A program made the position numbers and the translations under genes. A DNA stretch of 64,000 bases from Capitulum mitella. Taxonomy: Eukaryota; Arthropoda; Thecostraca; Pollicipedomorpha; Pollicipedidae. Below the pieces are notes generated by a model, which worked only from the letters and a program-made list of their open reading frames with translations, was not told the DNA's origin and did no database searches. Positions 1-11,339 of the stretch are shown here, piece by piece. Where the stretch lies: positions 19,951,081 to 20,015,080 of the forward strand of contig CP099848.1 in NCBI GenBank assembly GCA_030062745.1, given 5' to 3'. The first letter of the stretch is position 1; each line of letters opens with the position of its first letter.

Positions 1-149
1 ACTGATGGCGTCGCAAGTCACGTAAGACGCATGACACGACGTCGGAAAAGCTGACACCGGTTCGTACATCATATCATCAGCAATGCTTGTCTTTAAAGCC
101 TTCAGCTGGGTATCGAACGAAACGTCACGGCCGTCCACATCAGAAACAT

Positions 150-970
150 GCCAAAATGTTAAAAAAGTCTGGCCAAAGTCGCCCTAGGTCAGGTGAAATA
201 CTGGTCTTACGTGATGTGTCAAAGTTCGGTACTTACTCGCAGCCGTTTTGATCCACGTGGCAAAAAAAAGACGAAAAAACCCTTCTGGTGTTCAGTTTTG
301 CATTACCTTTTTTTCCATCCAGTCAAGGTCATTCTATGTCAGGTCAGATAAAGTTGTATTACTCTTCCTGACAAGATGCAATAATAATTCGCTGGAATTC
401 TTAATTGCGTCAAATACGGACTGAAATTACTTTGTCAGCTCATTATCGGGTCAAGGTCAAGCCAGCTCAGGACAGTTAATCGTTTTTCATCTCCTGACTA
501 GGAACAATAATTGCTTTTTGGTGTTACAGAACGATCTTCCACAATGTTGCATTTTACTTCGTTTTAACATCAATCTGTGACGTGACCCGACGTGACCTCG
601 CCTTGCATTTGGTAACATTGCTAAAAGGCGCATATAGATTTGCTCGTCTGTCTTGGACGACGGGAAAGGTCAGCGGCAACCACTTGTATCACTAGCAATG
701 CAAATAAATTCAATTAACTGTCATCATGCATATGACCCAGCATGACCTCTAATATTGACATGTCACGGTTGAATATCCTTTTGGGGACGTGTTCCATGTA
801 AATCCATGTAATCCACGCATTATATTCCCCAACATTATCAAAAAACAAAAGCATGTTCGCGCCACCGCCCGAAGGGGCAAAAACAGGCATCTGGGGTTCA
901 TGTGTGACGTCACATCTCCATGACCTGATCTAGCATGGAAATGGTTTTTATGTCAAAATATGTGAAACTG
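150..970. repeat. Degenerate ~130-bp repeat block with TGACC/GGTCA motifs
   Basis: Two adjacent segments, from about 322 and from about 450 (spacing 128 bp), share GTCAAGGTCA, then TCAGGnCAG, then CCTGACnAG, then AATAAT, in the same order. Weaker relatives carrying paired TGACCC/TGACCT motifs follow near 583, 731 and 903. The first two copies each hold a perfect TCAAGGTCA (323-331 and 451-459), the monomeric binding consensus of FTZ-F1/ERR-type nuclear receptors. The block is AT-rich and has no open frame of note. Whether it is an old tandem array or a regulatory cluster cannot be settled by eye. Confidence 0.45.
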
Positions 971-2089
971 ATACATAAACATGTTCTGAGCGTTTGGTCC
1001 GGCTGGCTCTTATGGTTCAGAAGTTATTCACCAAAAACCGAGGGGGTGCCCTATTTCGCACCCCTCAGGTAGTGCCGGGTCAATGTCCTTCATGGAATCA
1101 CGAAGTGGTGAGAGATACTCCCTGGCGTTATGGTCACCATTAGCATAGTTTTAGTCGGTAGCCAAGAATGAGTGGGAAAACTGTATGACTTCAACCGATG
1201 CAAATAAAAAACGTCCTGATTTCCGAAGACATACTCCATAGTGATCAGGAAGCAGAGAGCAGAAACACACAAAACGCAATAAACGTACATAGTCAGCCCG
1301 GGAAGCATCCTGGGAACATGGGCCAGCAGTCACTGATCACCTTCATAATATCTTCTCCTCAGCGGAAAGGAAGAATGTCACAGACGAGATTCGGCGTTTG
1401 GTACGAAACTGCAAACTCTGGAACGAAACCAGTCTCTTGGCAACCTTCTTCCTCGTTTATGAACCTCCCAAATTTGCCTTATATACATCGGCGGCTGATC
1501 GCAGCCGGCCGGAACAATGTGTGTTTGGTGCATTTTGACCTGCAAAGTCTTGATTGCATCGCAGAATGTCCATACAACAGACCCCGCATCCACGGGTACG
1601 TTCCAGAAAATACCAGAGGTTGATCGACGATAACTGTGAACTGAATACTGTTGCAACTCGACACATCTGTTGACACATACCTCCTCTAAAAATCATCATC
1701 CGAACCAGGACATCAACTTTCAAAATTTCATTTGAAGAATGAAGACAATGAAACGAGCTGTGCCATCCAGAACCCGATCTCCGTACGGTATAATAATGAC
1801 TGATCATTTAACACAAAACCAGCAGCACTAACTGGACTAATGTGACACAGATTTCATTGCCTCAGACCTGTCTTGCGGCAATATAGTCTTAGAACTAAGA
1901 CAATTCAAACGCTTCGTTCCACATGTGTAAGAGACGTGTATTCATTCTGCACAACGGCTGGTACAACAAACAAAGGACCAACAAAGTTCAAGTGACTAAC
2001 GTCTGACGGAAACTTATGGCGCTGTCCCGTAGGCCCCTGGGTCTTTGTTTTCAAACCATGATTTTGTCAGCAGTCAGTCATTAGTCACG
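971..2089. other. Unassigned AT-richer sequence
   Basis: Mixed-composition DNA. Overlapping open frames of up to 141 codons run on both strands between 1198 and 1807 without a start context, splice signal or recognisable protein pattern. A minus-strand donor-like site (GAGGAG/GTATGT near 1681) has no convincing acceptor. I see no supported gene. Confidence 0.5.
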
Positions 2090-2440
2090 TCAACGGTCCG
2101 ACTGCGGGAACCAGCCATTTTCAGTCGGATTCCGTCCAGCCATCCCTGCCATCTCCGATCGTGTCCCGGAGTCCCATCGGCCTCTGGTGCTGCCCCTCGC
2201 CCCTCTTTACACGCGCTCACTGCCCACCTTCACTGTTCCGCGGTCTTCTGCGGCAGCCGAGCCCGCGCCAGGCCCCTCGCCAGTCCCTGGCCCCGACCCA
2301 GGACCTCCAAAGACGCACTTCCCGGAGCCCTCTGTGGCTCTGGATCGTTTGCACCGGTTTATGCGTGAGCTTCACTCGACATCGCCGCTCTCTGACCCCT
2401 GCGCGGTTTTGTCAGCTCGATGATGGGCTGGAATAACCAT
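2090..2440. other. GC island, pyrimidine-rich top strand
   Basis: C-rich and CpG-rich stretch (GCCCCTCGCCCC-type sequence) with three overlapping plus-strand open frames, which its low stop density explains. No TATA or CCAAT box stands out. It is followed at 2460-2510 by a short TATGT/GTCTA simple repeat and by an 11-bp C run at 2535-2545. Confidence 0.5.
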
Positions 2441-2599
2441 GAGTGCTTTGCGGATTGTCCATATGTATGTCTACGTTTATGTATATGTCTATGTCGAGTC
2501 GCTAGTCGTTAGAGTTCCCGTGGTCAAATAGCTGCCCCCCCCCCCGTCCCCAAAAAGGTCGCCTTTGCTAGGGACTCCTAAGGAACAAGGTGGTCTTGG

Positions 2600-2890
2600 G
2601 CTCCTAGTGGCCGAGTCGCTGGTCCTCCCCGGAGTCGCTGATCCTGGGGCGTCCGGTGGCGGCGCGGCCGGCTCTACCCGGCCGCCGGCAGGCTGTCGAC
2701 AGGTGGTCAGCAGTGGCCCCGGCCGCCGTCTCCCCTCCACTCCCGGCAGACCGTGTAAAAATAGGCCGGCTAGAAAATGTGTGCGCCTCATAATGGCCCG
2801 CCGAGGCGACGGCGAGGGGAGGGCCGGCGGCTGCGCCCCGAGAGCCGGGAGATTCCGAGATCTGGAGACCACGGACCGCTAAGAACGCGT
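2600..2890. other. GC island
   Basis: CpG-dense block with GGCCGGC motifs. Its left edge (about 2500-2650) contains degenerate copies of a GAGTCGCTNGT motif (2495, 2611, 2633), suggesting a decayed short tandem repeat next to the island. Open frames on both strands here reflect low stop density. Confidence 0.5.
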
Positions 2891-3704
2891 ATACGCCTTC
2901 GCGAACGGATTTTCATTCAGTGTATTTCGCGGTTAGCTTAACTGTCTCTGACGTAATATCAGGCAACGTCGAGAAAGAATACTTATACTACCATCCCAAT
3001 GTGTTGTTTTGGCAGGGTCCTTTCGAGAGAAAATCATCAACATGGAACATGAGGACAGATTGAACTTGCTTTCCGTAAACTTTTGATACTTTAATATCTC
3101 AGAACAGCACGGGCGGGACTGAAGTAAGTTTATCCCCTTTATCTGTAATTCTAGTCGAATTTACGGATATTTCGTCATGATATATCGACGGCGACTTCGA
3201 GAGCGTAAACACGTAGAGCGCGTAGACAACGCGTAAGCACGGGGGACGTCTACGAGAGAGCGTAAATGCCATAGGACGGGCCTCAACAATTCATGGGCCC
3301 CGTCGAAACCTTACCAGTTCTTTGGTTCATCTGCTTCATCAACCAAAAAATAACCCCGGCAGCAATACTGGTGGCCAAATTTACGGCAAAACTTAAACCC
3401 ATCGTCTTCTTGCAGACGCCACATAAAGCCAACTGTGTCTGGACGTCTAGCCATTCGAGACTGCCCTGTGAAGTACTGCGGGCGCCATATGACCCATCAG
3501 TCGGAGTGCCCCAAAGCCCCAATCACACACAGACACACAAACACATAAAGTACAGAGGTCTGAGTTGCATTACTGGTGTCGGGAAGACAGAGTAAATGGG
3601 GCTAAAGGATCCGGTGTTTCGAAGCATTCAACGACAGGGCCGTCCCACATCCAGATAATCGCCCTTACTTCTACGAACTGTCCCCAAGCAGAAGCCGTCA
3701 GTCT
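2891..3704. other. Unassigned sequence with a weak membrane-segment ORF
   Basis: Mixed composition. On the minus strand a frame at 3522-3283 encodes a plausible hydrophobic segment (GLSFAVNLATSIAAGVIFWL) and runs into a donor-like ACTG/GTAAGG at 3309-3315. No good upstream acceptor is visible, so it is not called as an exon. A short CA-rich stretch lies at 3525-3545. Confidence 0.3.
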
Positions 3705-4045
3705 TCCTCAGGATCGTCTTCAGGAGGACCAGAGGAAGGACCTCCGACCCTGCAGGACCCCAGAGGGCCGCTCTCGGTGGCCGCAGCACAGGGACCCGTC
3801 CTGCGTCCCGCGTCCCGTCCTCAGGAGGACCGGAGGATGGACCCCAGAGGGCCGCTCCCGGAGCCGAAGCGCAGGGACCCGTCCTGCGTCCCGCGCCCCG
3901 TCCTCAGGAGGACTGGAGGATGGACCCCAGAGGGCCGCTCCCGGAGGCCGAAGCGCAGGGACCCGTCCTGCGTCCCGCGTCCCGTCCTCAGGAGGACCAG
4001 AGGATGGACCCTAGAGGGCCGCTCCCGGAGACCGGAGCTCAGACA
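3705..4045. repeat. GC-rich minisatellite, ~84-bp unit
   Basis: The core CAGGAGGAC recurs at 3721, 3822, 3905 and 3989 (spacings 101, 83 and 84 bp), followed each time by GGACCCCAGAGGGCCGCTC-type sequence and GGGACCCGTCCTGCGTCCC. Because 84 is a multiple of three, several frames stay open on both strands, which explains the 100-175 codon ORFs here. Those ORFs should not be read as genes. The array grades rightwards into a plain GC island. Confidence 0.85.
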
Positions 4046-4300
4046 GTCGCCCGCGGCAGTCCGGAGGGCCGGCGCCGCCCTCCGTCCGTCAGTAATTAGT
4101 CGCCCGGCACGTAAAAACCGGGCGCCGGCAGCCGCCCTGTCCGCGTGCATATGTTCACGGCTGATCGGCGGCGACGGAAAAACGCCGGCCGCCCGCCGGC
4201 CCGGATGTCCAGTCCGATTGAGCGGCGGCCGCAGCCGGCCGGCGGTCCGCCCGTCCGGCCCGGCGCCGCCACTGGGCGAGGGCCGCGATCATGGTGCTCT
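4046..4300. other. GC island right of the 84-bp array
   Basis: CpG-dense block with GGCCGGC cores and short AT motifs inside it, such as AGTAATTAG near 4090. It has a homeodomain-type core but no convincing promoter architecture or coding signal. Confidence 0.5.
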
Positions 4301-5430
4301 TTAAAGTCGGCGTTACAGAGGATATCGAGCCGCTGCAACGTAACAAAGGACCTAGAGCGGCTGCAAGCGTTACAAAGAGCCCAAAGTTGCAGCAAAGACC
4401 CGGGATCCGAGCCGTTTGGCACCGCACGTCTCGAAGTTTTTGGTTCATCGGACGAGTTTTGCGCATCTCGCGAGACTTGCGTTGGGTCCAAACAGCGAGG
4501 AAAAATAAGCAACATCCTCCTCACTTGGAGTCAGAACGGGTCAAGGAGACAACGCTATCTGGCTTGCCTAAACACCAGCAATCTACGACCGTTATATGTT
4601 AGAGATCCAGAATGCTGGAACCACAAAACGCCCAGTGCTGCAGCCTTCTTAGACGGCGATGCTAATGTCAGTTCTGGTGCATCACGACGCGGCCGCCTGC
4701 AGAGATAGGCGATGCTGTCCCAAGAAGCTAAAAAAAAAAAAATGCTTTCGTCATCTTGGCTACCATGGCGGAGATTCGGAACAAAAAATAAAAATAAAAT
4801 GCAAAAGTAAAGAAAACAAAAAGAAAAACAACACGCCTTCTGCGTTCAAAAATCCTTCCAAAACCTGCCATTTCAAAAACTATGGCTGTTTCCATTGATC
4901 AAAGTCTAACACGCTTCAACAAGACAGCTATGGTTTTTTTATGGATCTGTTACCGTGACACTGACCAGCACACTTCGTTTTATATACAGAACAGCAGAAT
5001 CAGCTCACTGTTGTACAAGCACACTTCAAAATCAATGAATGATTTACGTCAGCTGTGTCCATGCACGGGAAGGCAGAGATTATTTTGAAAATTGTCCATG
5101 AGTGTAAGCGGTAGCACGCCACGAGCAGTAGCCAAAATTAGGGCATCTAATGGCCGTAAGATACCAAGGACTAATACGGAGCAGAGCTGGATCAGTTGAT
5201 GGGCAGAATGATTTAGAGGCGCGAAATCATACTGTAGATCAGTTCATCAAACAATGACTTGAAATTCATGCCGTCTAGACGACACCTGAGACCAGGGGTA
5301 TCCTGTTTCATATACTGCCAGGCCGGAATCACATTCATCTCCCAAAAAAGCACAGGGTTAAGACCTTCTGCCATTTCAGTTTCGCTGAGGCTGCGAATCT
5401 CGTGGCCTGATTTCAATGGCACGTCCGACT
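4301..5430. other. Unassigned sequence with an A-rich tract
   Basis: No supported gene. A run of 12-13 A starts near 4729 and an A-rich, pyrimidine-poor segment continues to about 4835. A minus-strand frame ending at 5213 has a protein-like C-terminal portion (LFDELIYSMISRL), but there is no acceptor with a pyrimidine tract upstream, so it is left uncalled. Confidence 0.4.
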
Positions 5431-5948
5431 CCGACGGTGCTGCAGCCGACCGGCCAGCGGGCCGCTGCCGATAGTCGGCGCTGGCTGTATATTTACCTTC
5501 AACCCCTGTTCCCGGACAACAAATAAACCGTCTGTAGCTGGGCCTGACACAGCAAGCATGCCCCATTGCAGACGTGCCATCACTTACACCCCATAACACA
5601 TGCCCGGCCGGCAGGGTCGTCCCGTGGCAACTCGCCCCGCTTTCCCGCCTCGGGCGCCGACCCAGCTGCTCGGACCGCCTCTGGGGGCCCCGCGCGTCCA
5701 CACAGCGCCGCCGGCGGCCCTCTGAATGGCGAGCACGCCGTGTCGGGGCATTGCCGACATTGCACACGTAGTGGCCGGCTAGTAAACGGGCGGTCTCTGC
5801 AGCGCGCCGCGCGGCCGCCCCATCAGTTTACCCTTGTTACCGGCCTCTCACGAAGTTTAAATAAACAGCGCCCCGCCGCCCTGATGAGCGACGGCCAGCG
5901 GCCGCCGACGCGGGGGCGGCCGGCGACAGGGACTGCGGGGCCGGCGCT
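5430..5948. other. GC island
   Basis: CpG-dense block with GGCCGGC, GCCCGGCC and runs of CCGCC. Open frames on both strands have no family signature. It passes directly into a 37-bp tandem repeat on its right side. Confidence 0.5.
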
Positions 5949-6135
5949 CCGCTGCAGGGACCGTCCGGCCACGCTCCGGACGGCGGGAAATCAGGGACGG
6001 TCCGTCCACACGGCGGACGGCGCCAAATCAGGGGCCGCCGCTTCAGAGTGCAGGCGGCAGCAAACCAGGGGCCGGCTCTCTACACCGCAGACGGAGATAA
6101 ACCAGAGACCGGTTGATGACACTGCAGAAGTCCAT
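5949..6135. repeat. Degenerate 37-bp tandem repeat
   Basis: The core AAATCAGGG/AAACCAGAG recurs at 5988, 6025, 6062 and 6099, exactly 37 bp apart, followed by a GGCCG- or GACCG-rich half. A likely fifth, more diverged unit lies to the left. Similarity falls and AT content rises from left to right, away from the adjacent GC island. Confidence 0.8.
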
Positions 6136-6769
6136 CACACAAGGACCAGAGGCGCACCGGAAGGCCAAATCATAAAATCTGTATTGCCCTGATACAGCAC
6201 TGCGCTCGCCGTGATACAGCATTTAGCGACTTTCTGCAGTCTGGGCAGCAGATCCTGATCTACTGGCTCGCTGGGCCTGTTGTAACTGTCACTGGTCGTC
6301 GCAAGTCGCGTTCCTGATGACAAGGCCAAAGCCTGGGCCTGACCAGCACCTGCCAAGGAATCCTCAAGATCATGTTGCGTCAGCAGGACTGCAAGGAGCG
6401 CAAAATTCGTCAAAGGGGTACCCCTTTTGGACGAAATATAAACACGTTTGTAACATTGCAGTTCCCGGAAACACAAATCAGCGTAAGCTCTCGTCGAGTG
6501 CAAGTTGATGTCACCCACGGATGATGTTTCAACGCTTTGGAACCGATAGATGTACCAGCACAAAACGTGAAATAAAACACGGGTGTGGTCACGTGAAAAA
6601 TCCCTCCAGTTTTCTCCATCATCAAGTGCTGACAGCTGGACGAAGGAATCCATGCACTAGGAAGTATGACCAAGACGTCGCCACGAGGCAACTGTGATGA
6701 TTCAGGACCCCGCAGAAAGTGCTGCCTAACCGCCCGTTGCGGTCATGCGCCATAACACAGTCAGTGTTT
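6136..6769. other. Unassigned sequence with a long minus-strand ORF
   Basis: A 172-codon minus-strand frame (6653-6135) overlaps a 93-codon minus frame. It has normal amino-acid composition but matches no family I know. By a rough estimate, one or two ORFs of this length are expected by chance in 64 kb of this composition. Its 3' end runs into the 37-bp repeat. I treat it as a chance ORF. Confidence 0.3.
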
Positions 6770-7569
6770 TGAGAACCGGCCGCGCACGAGGCCCAGCAGA
6801 GGACCAGGATCCGGCAGAGGTCCGCTGGTGAGCTCTCGGGGGTCCCGAGGACTCCACCTCCCCGAACTGACCCGGACCTGTCTCCATCACAGCTCCACGT
6901 CCCGGAACCCTCCCGGAACCGTCTCCCCACAATTCCACCCCCCACCCCGAACCCGGACTCTTCCCCACAGAGACCGTGCGACGGCATTTGGGGGCTGGTA
7001 CATCACAGTGCATCGGTTGGAGCTTCCGGGTGCTGGTAAGTACACGGGAGGCGTCCTACCCCACAGCGGAACGTCTGAGGACACCCCGCTAACGTTCGCA
7101 GGCAGGGATGCCAAAGAATGACTTCAGCACCAGACTTCAGGCGTGCGGGCGGCGCACAGGTCGAGCGGCAGTCCAGGCGACCACCAGCCAGCTGCGCGTC
7201 ACCGGCGGAGTCCGGCAACAGGACGCAGCCCGCTCCCGGACCGGAGCCGCCACTGGCCGGCGTCCTGAGGGCGGCACGTTCGGTGGACGCGGGCAGCGGG
7301 TCGCAGGAGGAGGGCCCCTGGCCGGCGGTCGCCCGTGGGACGGCGCCGGGCCGCTGCGCCGACGGCCGCCGCTCGGGTCCGCTGTTTATGTGACGCCATG
7401 GGGGCAGCTGGTGACCACATGCTGCCGCCCAGACGCCGGCCGGGCCGGCCCGGCAGCGCCTCAGACGGGGCGGCGGGCCGGCCGGCTCGCCGCCGCCGCC
7501 GGCGCCGCGGCCGCGTCGCCGAGCCGAGAACGCCGACCGAGCGGAGGCGCGGACCGGCGGGACCTGAGG
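6770..7569. other. GC-rich region and island
   Basis: The left part (6770-6960) is C-rich with CCCGGAACC repeats. The right part (about 7120-7569) is a strong CpG island with GGCCGGC and CCGCCGCC. Overlapping open frames occur on both strands. A sequence resembling a 66-bp intron (GTAAGT at 7036, CTAAC then CAG ending at 7101) lies between the two parts but is not supported by conserved coding on either side. Confidence 0.45.
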
Positions 7570-7900
7570 ACCGGGAACACGGACCGGCCGGATCCAGGGC
7601 CGCACACCAGGACCGGCAGGACGCAGGACCGTACACACGGACACACGGACCAGCAGTATCGAAGACTGGCCGTAAGGACCGGCAGGATACAAAACAGGAT
7701 ACACGAACCGACTGGGTATCAGGGCCGGACATAAGGACCGGCACGATCCAGAACCGGTCACACGGACGCACGGACCAGCGTGACCAAGGACCGGACGCAG
7801 GGACTGGCGGGACACACGGACCCGCAAGATCCAGGACCGCACACAAGGACCAGACGAAGCCAGGGGCGACGCACGACCTCGCACACCGCGGAACCAAACC
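7570..7900. repeat. Degenerate ACCGG-rich tandem repeat, ~33-bp basic unit
   Basis: GGACCGGCAGGA-type motifs recur at 7579, 7611, 7677 and 7735, with weaker ones between and after them. Spacings cluster near 30-33 bp or twice that, with CACACGGAC-type spacers. The minus-strand frames open through this block (up to 325 codons) are repeat artefacts rich in Ser, Val, Arg and Cys. The array lies on the right flank of the 7.1-7.57 kb island and loses regularity rightwards. Confidence 0.7.
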
Positions 7901-8141
7901 ATTCCAGGTCTGACGGCAAAAGCAGCCAACTCCCCACCACAGACAACGCTCAGGAGCAAAGCACGGCACGCCGGCCTCACTAAGTCGCGTCATCGCCCTG
8001 TCCACACAAGGTGATACGCCAGACAAAGCTGCACAACGGAAGATGGCAAGCGGCGCCCCAGGGAGCTTTAGATGCTACAGCATGAGGATCCTTCTCAAAA
8101 CCAGGTCCAAGTCACGCTACATTGCAAGTGATTCAGCATAG

Positions 8142-8451
8142 GAACTGATTATGTTGGTAGCAGGACTGTTTCTGAGCTATGAATCAAATGATGTCTCATG
8201 TTCCACTGTTTGTTCGATTTTGAACGTGGCTGCTTTGTTGGGTTTTTGTTTTAGTCCACAAAGACCTTAGCATGAAAGAAAAACACAGCCATTCTTCCTG
8301 ATGTGTTGGTAATATTACGGTTTCTTAGCTCTGATCCAATTATTTTTCATGTTTCACGGTTTATGCAGTTTTAAACGTGGCTCCTTTTGTTGGGCTTTTG
8401 TTTTGGTTCACTTAGACCCTTAGCATGAAAGAAAAACGCACAGCCATTCTT
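8142..8451. repeat. Tandem duplication of a ~155-bp AT-rich unit
   Basis: Two adjacent copies (8142-8296 and 8297-8451) share TGTTGGTA, TCATGTTYCAC, AACGTGGCT, TTGTTGGG, TTTTGTTTT, AGACC and TTAGCATGAAAGAAAAAC, ending in ACAGCCATTCTT at 8285-8296 and 8440-8451, exactly 155 bp apart. Divergence is uneven, with the right third of the unit best conserved. No coding potential is seen. Confidence 0.85.
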
Positions 8452-8754
8452 TTCTCCATTCTAAAACTTCGCAATAGTTTAACAGATCAAACATAACAAA
8501 ACTGCGCCGTAACAAAACATGGCCACATTTCTGGCTCACTGACCGTCAACTAGAAAAGGTCATCCAAATACCCCCTAACAGTTGCTGTCTTTGTCAAAAT
8601 TGCACCACCAGAACAAACTAAAAATACCAAAGCAATCGACGACACGATTAACGTCATGACAGGCGGATCCAACACAAATAGCGGGCGCTTGCTGAAGCTT
8701 CAAAACGCCGCGCGCTACGCAGCAGGGCCCAAGCGACAGGTTCGATCAACACCG
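8452..8754. other. Unassigned AT-richer sequence
   Basis: Nothing beyond ordinary AT-rich sequence. No repeat, exon or promoter was recognised. Confidence 0.5.
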
Positions 8755-8975
8755 AAGGCTTACAACTGGTCGGCGGCCGGTCCGGGCGGCGGGGTGACGG
8801 CCCCGACGGCTTCCGTGGCTCCACGCGGCCGCGAAATCCCACAACTCGGGAGGGAAGCCGAACACCGGACACCGAGCCGCCGGCTGAACCGGCTCCGGGC
8901 ACCTGTTGAAGCCGCCGGCCGCGCCGCCCCTCTGCTGTTCGACCTCACAGGGAGCCGGCCAGCCGCCAGCCATCT
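8755..8975. other. GC island
   Basis: Short CpG-dense block with GGCCGGC motifs between AT-richer flanks. Five overlapping open frames on the two strands are expected from its composition. Confidence 0.5.
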
Positions 8976-11286
8976 CTCCGAAGCTTTGGGAAGCGGTGGT
9001 AGTTCGGCATCACCTCTGGATCTCATTTCAGCTTCACTTTCGGATCTTAGCTCAATTGGTCAATCGTGGACAAAGTTCGAAACCGCTGCCTCTTTGCAGT
9101 AATCGTAACCTCGTTTTGTTACGAAAAACTGCGCATAATGAATATTAAAGAACGTAATGGCTCAACACCAGCCGAAATAAAACGACAGGGGAAGGGACCA
9201 TGTATTGCCGGTAAGGACTGATTTACGTTCGCTCCAGCCAACAAAGACGGGTAGATAAGCGGTGATATTATACATAGGGGAAGCTGTCCAATATCCGCCA
9301 TCTTTTCGAAAAACGGGCAATGATGATTATGTGGAAAAAATTGTCTAATTTCTTTCTTAATATTCCTCCTCTAGTCTTTTCACCACCATAATCCCCGGCG
9401 TTTTTAAACTTTAGTCTTTGTCTGCTATTTGTTATTCAGTTTCTAACGGGACATTGCAAAAGGCGCAGTTAGGGCAATCCTGTCATATTTGCGTTACATG
9501 ATGTGCCTAATTGCGCCACCAAAGAAATGATACTGAGTTCCGGGTACTCTGCGGCGGCAAAAGATATAGTGAACCATTGTCTGGTATAGAATGAACAGTT
9601 CCATTTTTATTCTCTTTGTAAATACTTTAAAACAGGCGGGGAGAGGGGGAGAGGTGCTCAGATCCCGACAAGATGCTGGGCAGCCCCATGGAGGTGACGC
9701 TACATAGACGCATCCAGTGGATTTGGGGTCCATATCCCTCTTGTGATCCGAAAATTTTTCCTCTTAAACCGGAAAATAAAATAGCAGTGTATTTCCTACA
9801 TGCCAAAGTAAAGTCACCGAAATCAAAAGGATTTTGGGATATGAAAAGGGTACATTCTCCGCTTTCAGGATCCATTTTAGCATGTCAGTTAGAGAGCAAA
9901 TTCCTGCAATGGCAGGTAAATCCCCCCATAGAAAAGAACACAACGAGGCCACCTGGCTCTTGAGGGCAGTTAGTGCGGTCAGCGGTGAGCCATCCCTTCT
10001 AAATGGACTGGCTTAAATCTGAAACATATTTACCCGCAAGACTGGCAGGAGGTCCTCATTCCTAAAGTGTCGCCAGGATCCCAGGCCTGGGGGGTGCCTG
10101 CGAGACTTGGGGCGCTGATTACATGGTGAATGAGGACAAAATGATGTTTTACATTAGTTTCCGCGGCCAGTGGACGGCGGGGGCTGAACGGGCTACGCGG
10201 GGGGAGGGGGGGAGTGGGCTAAGGGCTGTAGCCTTTCTAAGAAAGCTCTGGCGACATTTCTGCCTCACTTTCAGGGCATCCCCTCTGAAGCCGAAATTCC
10301 CCCCCCCCCCTGATTATTGCTTTAAATGGGTCTCAGGCACGTGCCAAACAGTGGAACAGTCATCCGCACACCGTTAGCTAGTCCTGCCCCGATTATGCTA
10401 TTGGCGCAATAAGGCCCGCCAAATGGTGGCGCAAAAAGGGCAATGGCTCTACCATAGCAAAATTAGCCGCGGATAAAAAGAACGCGCGAACGTATCGTCT
10501 CCATTCTGATCAAATGGGAAGCGTATTTCCACAACAGAGGCACTGAATAGGACTAGTTTTGCTTCACGGTATTGATAGCACGATTATACACGGATAACAC
10601 AACGCAGAACATTATTTCAAATTTGCACTGAAAATTCACGGACACACCATACGTCTGCACTCCTGACCGAGAGGAACAGGAAGGGATCGAATCTGCAGAC
10701 ATGTGGACTGCAGTCAGAAAATCTCCTCTATCTGCCAACCAATTGTCTCATTTAGGAGATAATGGGGTGGGGCAATAAGGCAAGGTGGAGCCCAATGGGC
10801 AGCTTCCACTGCCCGTTTACAGCATTGCGATTACCGTCATACCACGTACAGCAACATGTGTAAAAGGTGTACCGGTTTCTTATTTCTATACATAACGGTG
10901 TAACATAAGTCTCATTGCATTTCGTCCCATTCTAGGTGAATTTTGAGTCACCTGCACGTCTGGTTTCCTTGTTTCATGTTGGTGAGACACAGGAGACTCA
11001 TTTCTCCAGGCCAACAAACCACAACTCGACAAGCTGAGTAAGCCAAATTGTTTGCAGTTACGGTCGTCGTACATTGATCTCGTTTAAAAACCTATCACGC
11101 AGTCCGTTATCCTCCAACCAAAAGCAGCTTCTCCACCTCCCTTTGCACATCAAAGAGAGGCGGAGACGCACAGTCTCCTCTACGCATGCACAGTCCTTTA
11201 CAGAAAACATTAAGGTGTGCAAAATACAAAACAGAGGTGTATCGTCGAAATGGAACGGGCGTTTGACCTTCAGAGAGGGAACTTAC
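8976..11286. other. Unassigned AT-richer sequence with a C12 run
   Basis: A 12-bp C run lies at 10299-10310, next to a plus-strand acceptor-like TTCTGCCTCACTTTCAG. A possible plus-strand micro-exon at 9868-9914 (pyrimidine tract plus CAG, then GCAG/GTAAAT) has two open frames and no further support. No gene can be assigned. Confidence 0.4.
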
Positions 11287-11339
11287 CTGTGCGTTTCGAT
11301 GTTGTTTTCGTTACTGTCCACTCCTGGCGATTTCTTCAA
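11287..11339 (-). CDS. Candidate internal exon (53 bp)
   Basis: Reading the minus strand, a pyrimidine-rich acceptor (CTTGTGTGTTTCAG) is followed by 53 bp and then a full-consensus donor (CACAG/GTAAGTT). Two of the three frames stop within the exon. The remaining frame starts in phase 0, is fully open and gives LKKSPGVDSNENNIETH plus two bases, a polar peptide with a protein-like composition. I do not recognise the protein. The splice signals are the best in the window, but isolated strong acceptor/donor pairs are also expected by chance in 64 kb. The phase-0 start matches the phase-0 ends of candidate exons at 18353 and 40944 on the same strand. Confidence 0.35.

Noticed and set aside
3565..4304. 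Plus- and minus-strand ORFs of 100-175 codons
   Set aside because: The 84-bp tandem repeat is a multiple of three and stop-poor, so frames stay open on both strands.
6135..6653. 172-codon minus-strand ORF with ordinary composition
   Set aside because: A rough estimate gives one or two such ORFs by chance in this window. There is no family signature and its end lies in the 37-bp repeat.
7036..7101. Apparent 66-bp intron (GTAAGT ... CTAAC ... CAG) on the plus strand
   Set aside because: The flanking frames have no conserved protein character, and the branch-like CTAAC is only about 11 bp from the AG.
7003..8026. Minus-strand ORFs of 275 and 325 codons
   Set aside because: They cover a GC island and an ACCGG repeat. 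Composition and periodicity explain both length and residues.
9868..9914. Plus-strand micro-exon candidate with acceptor and GCAG/GTAAAT donor
   Set aside because: Two frames are open, no partner exons are visible, and such pairs are expected by chance several times in 64 kb.
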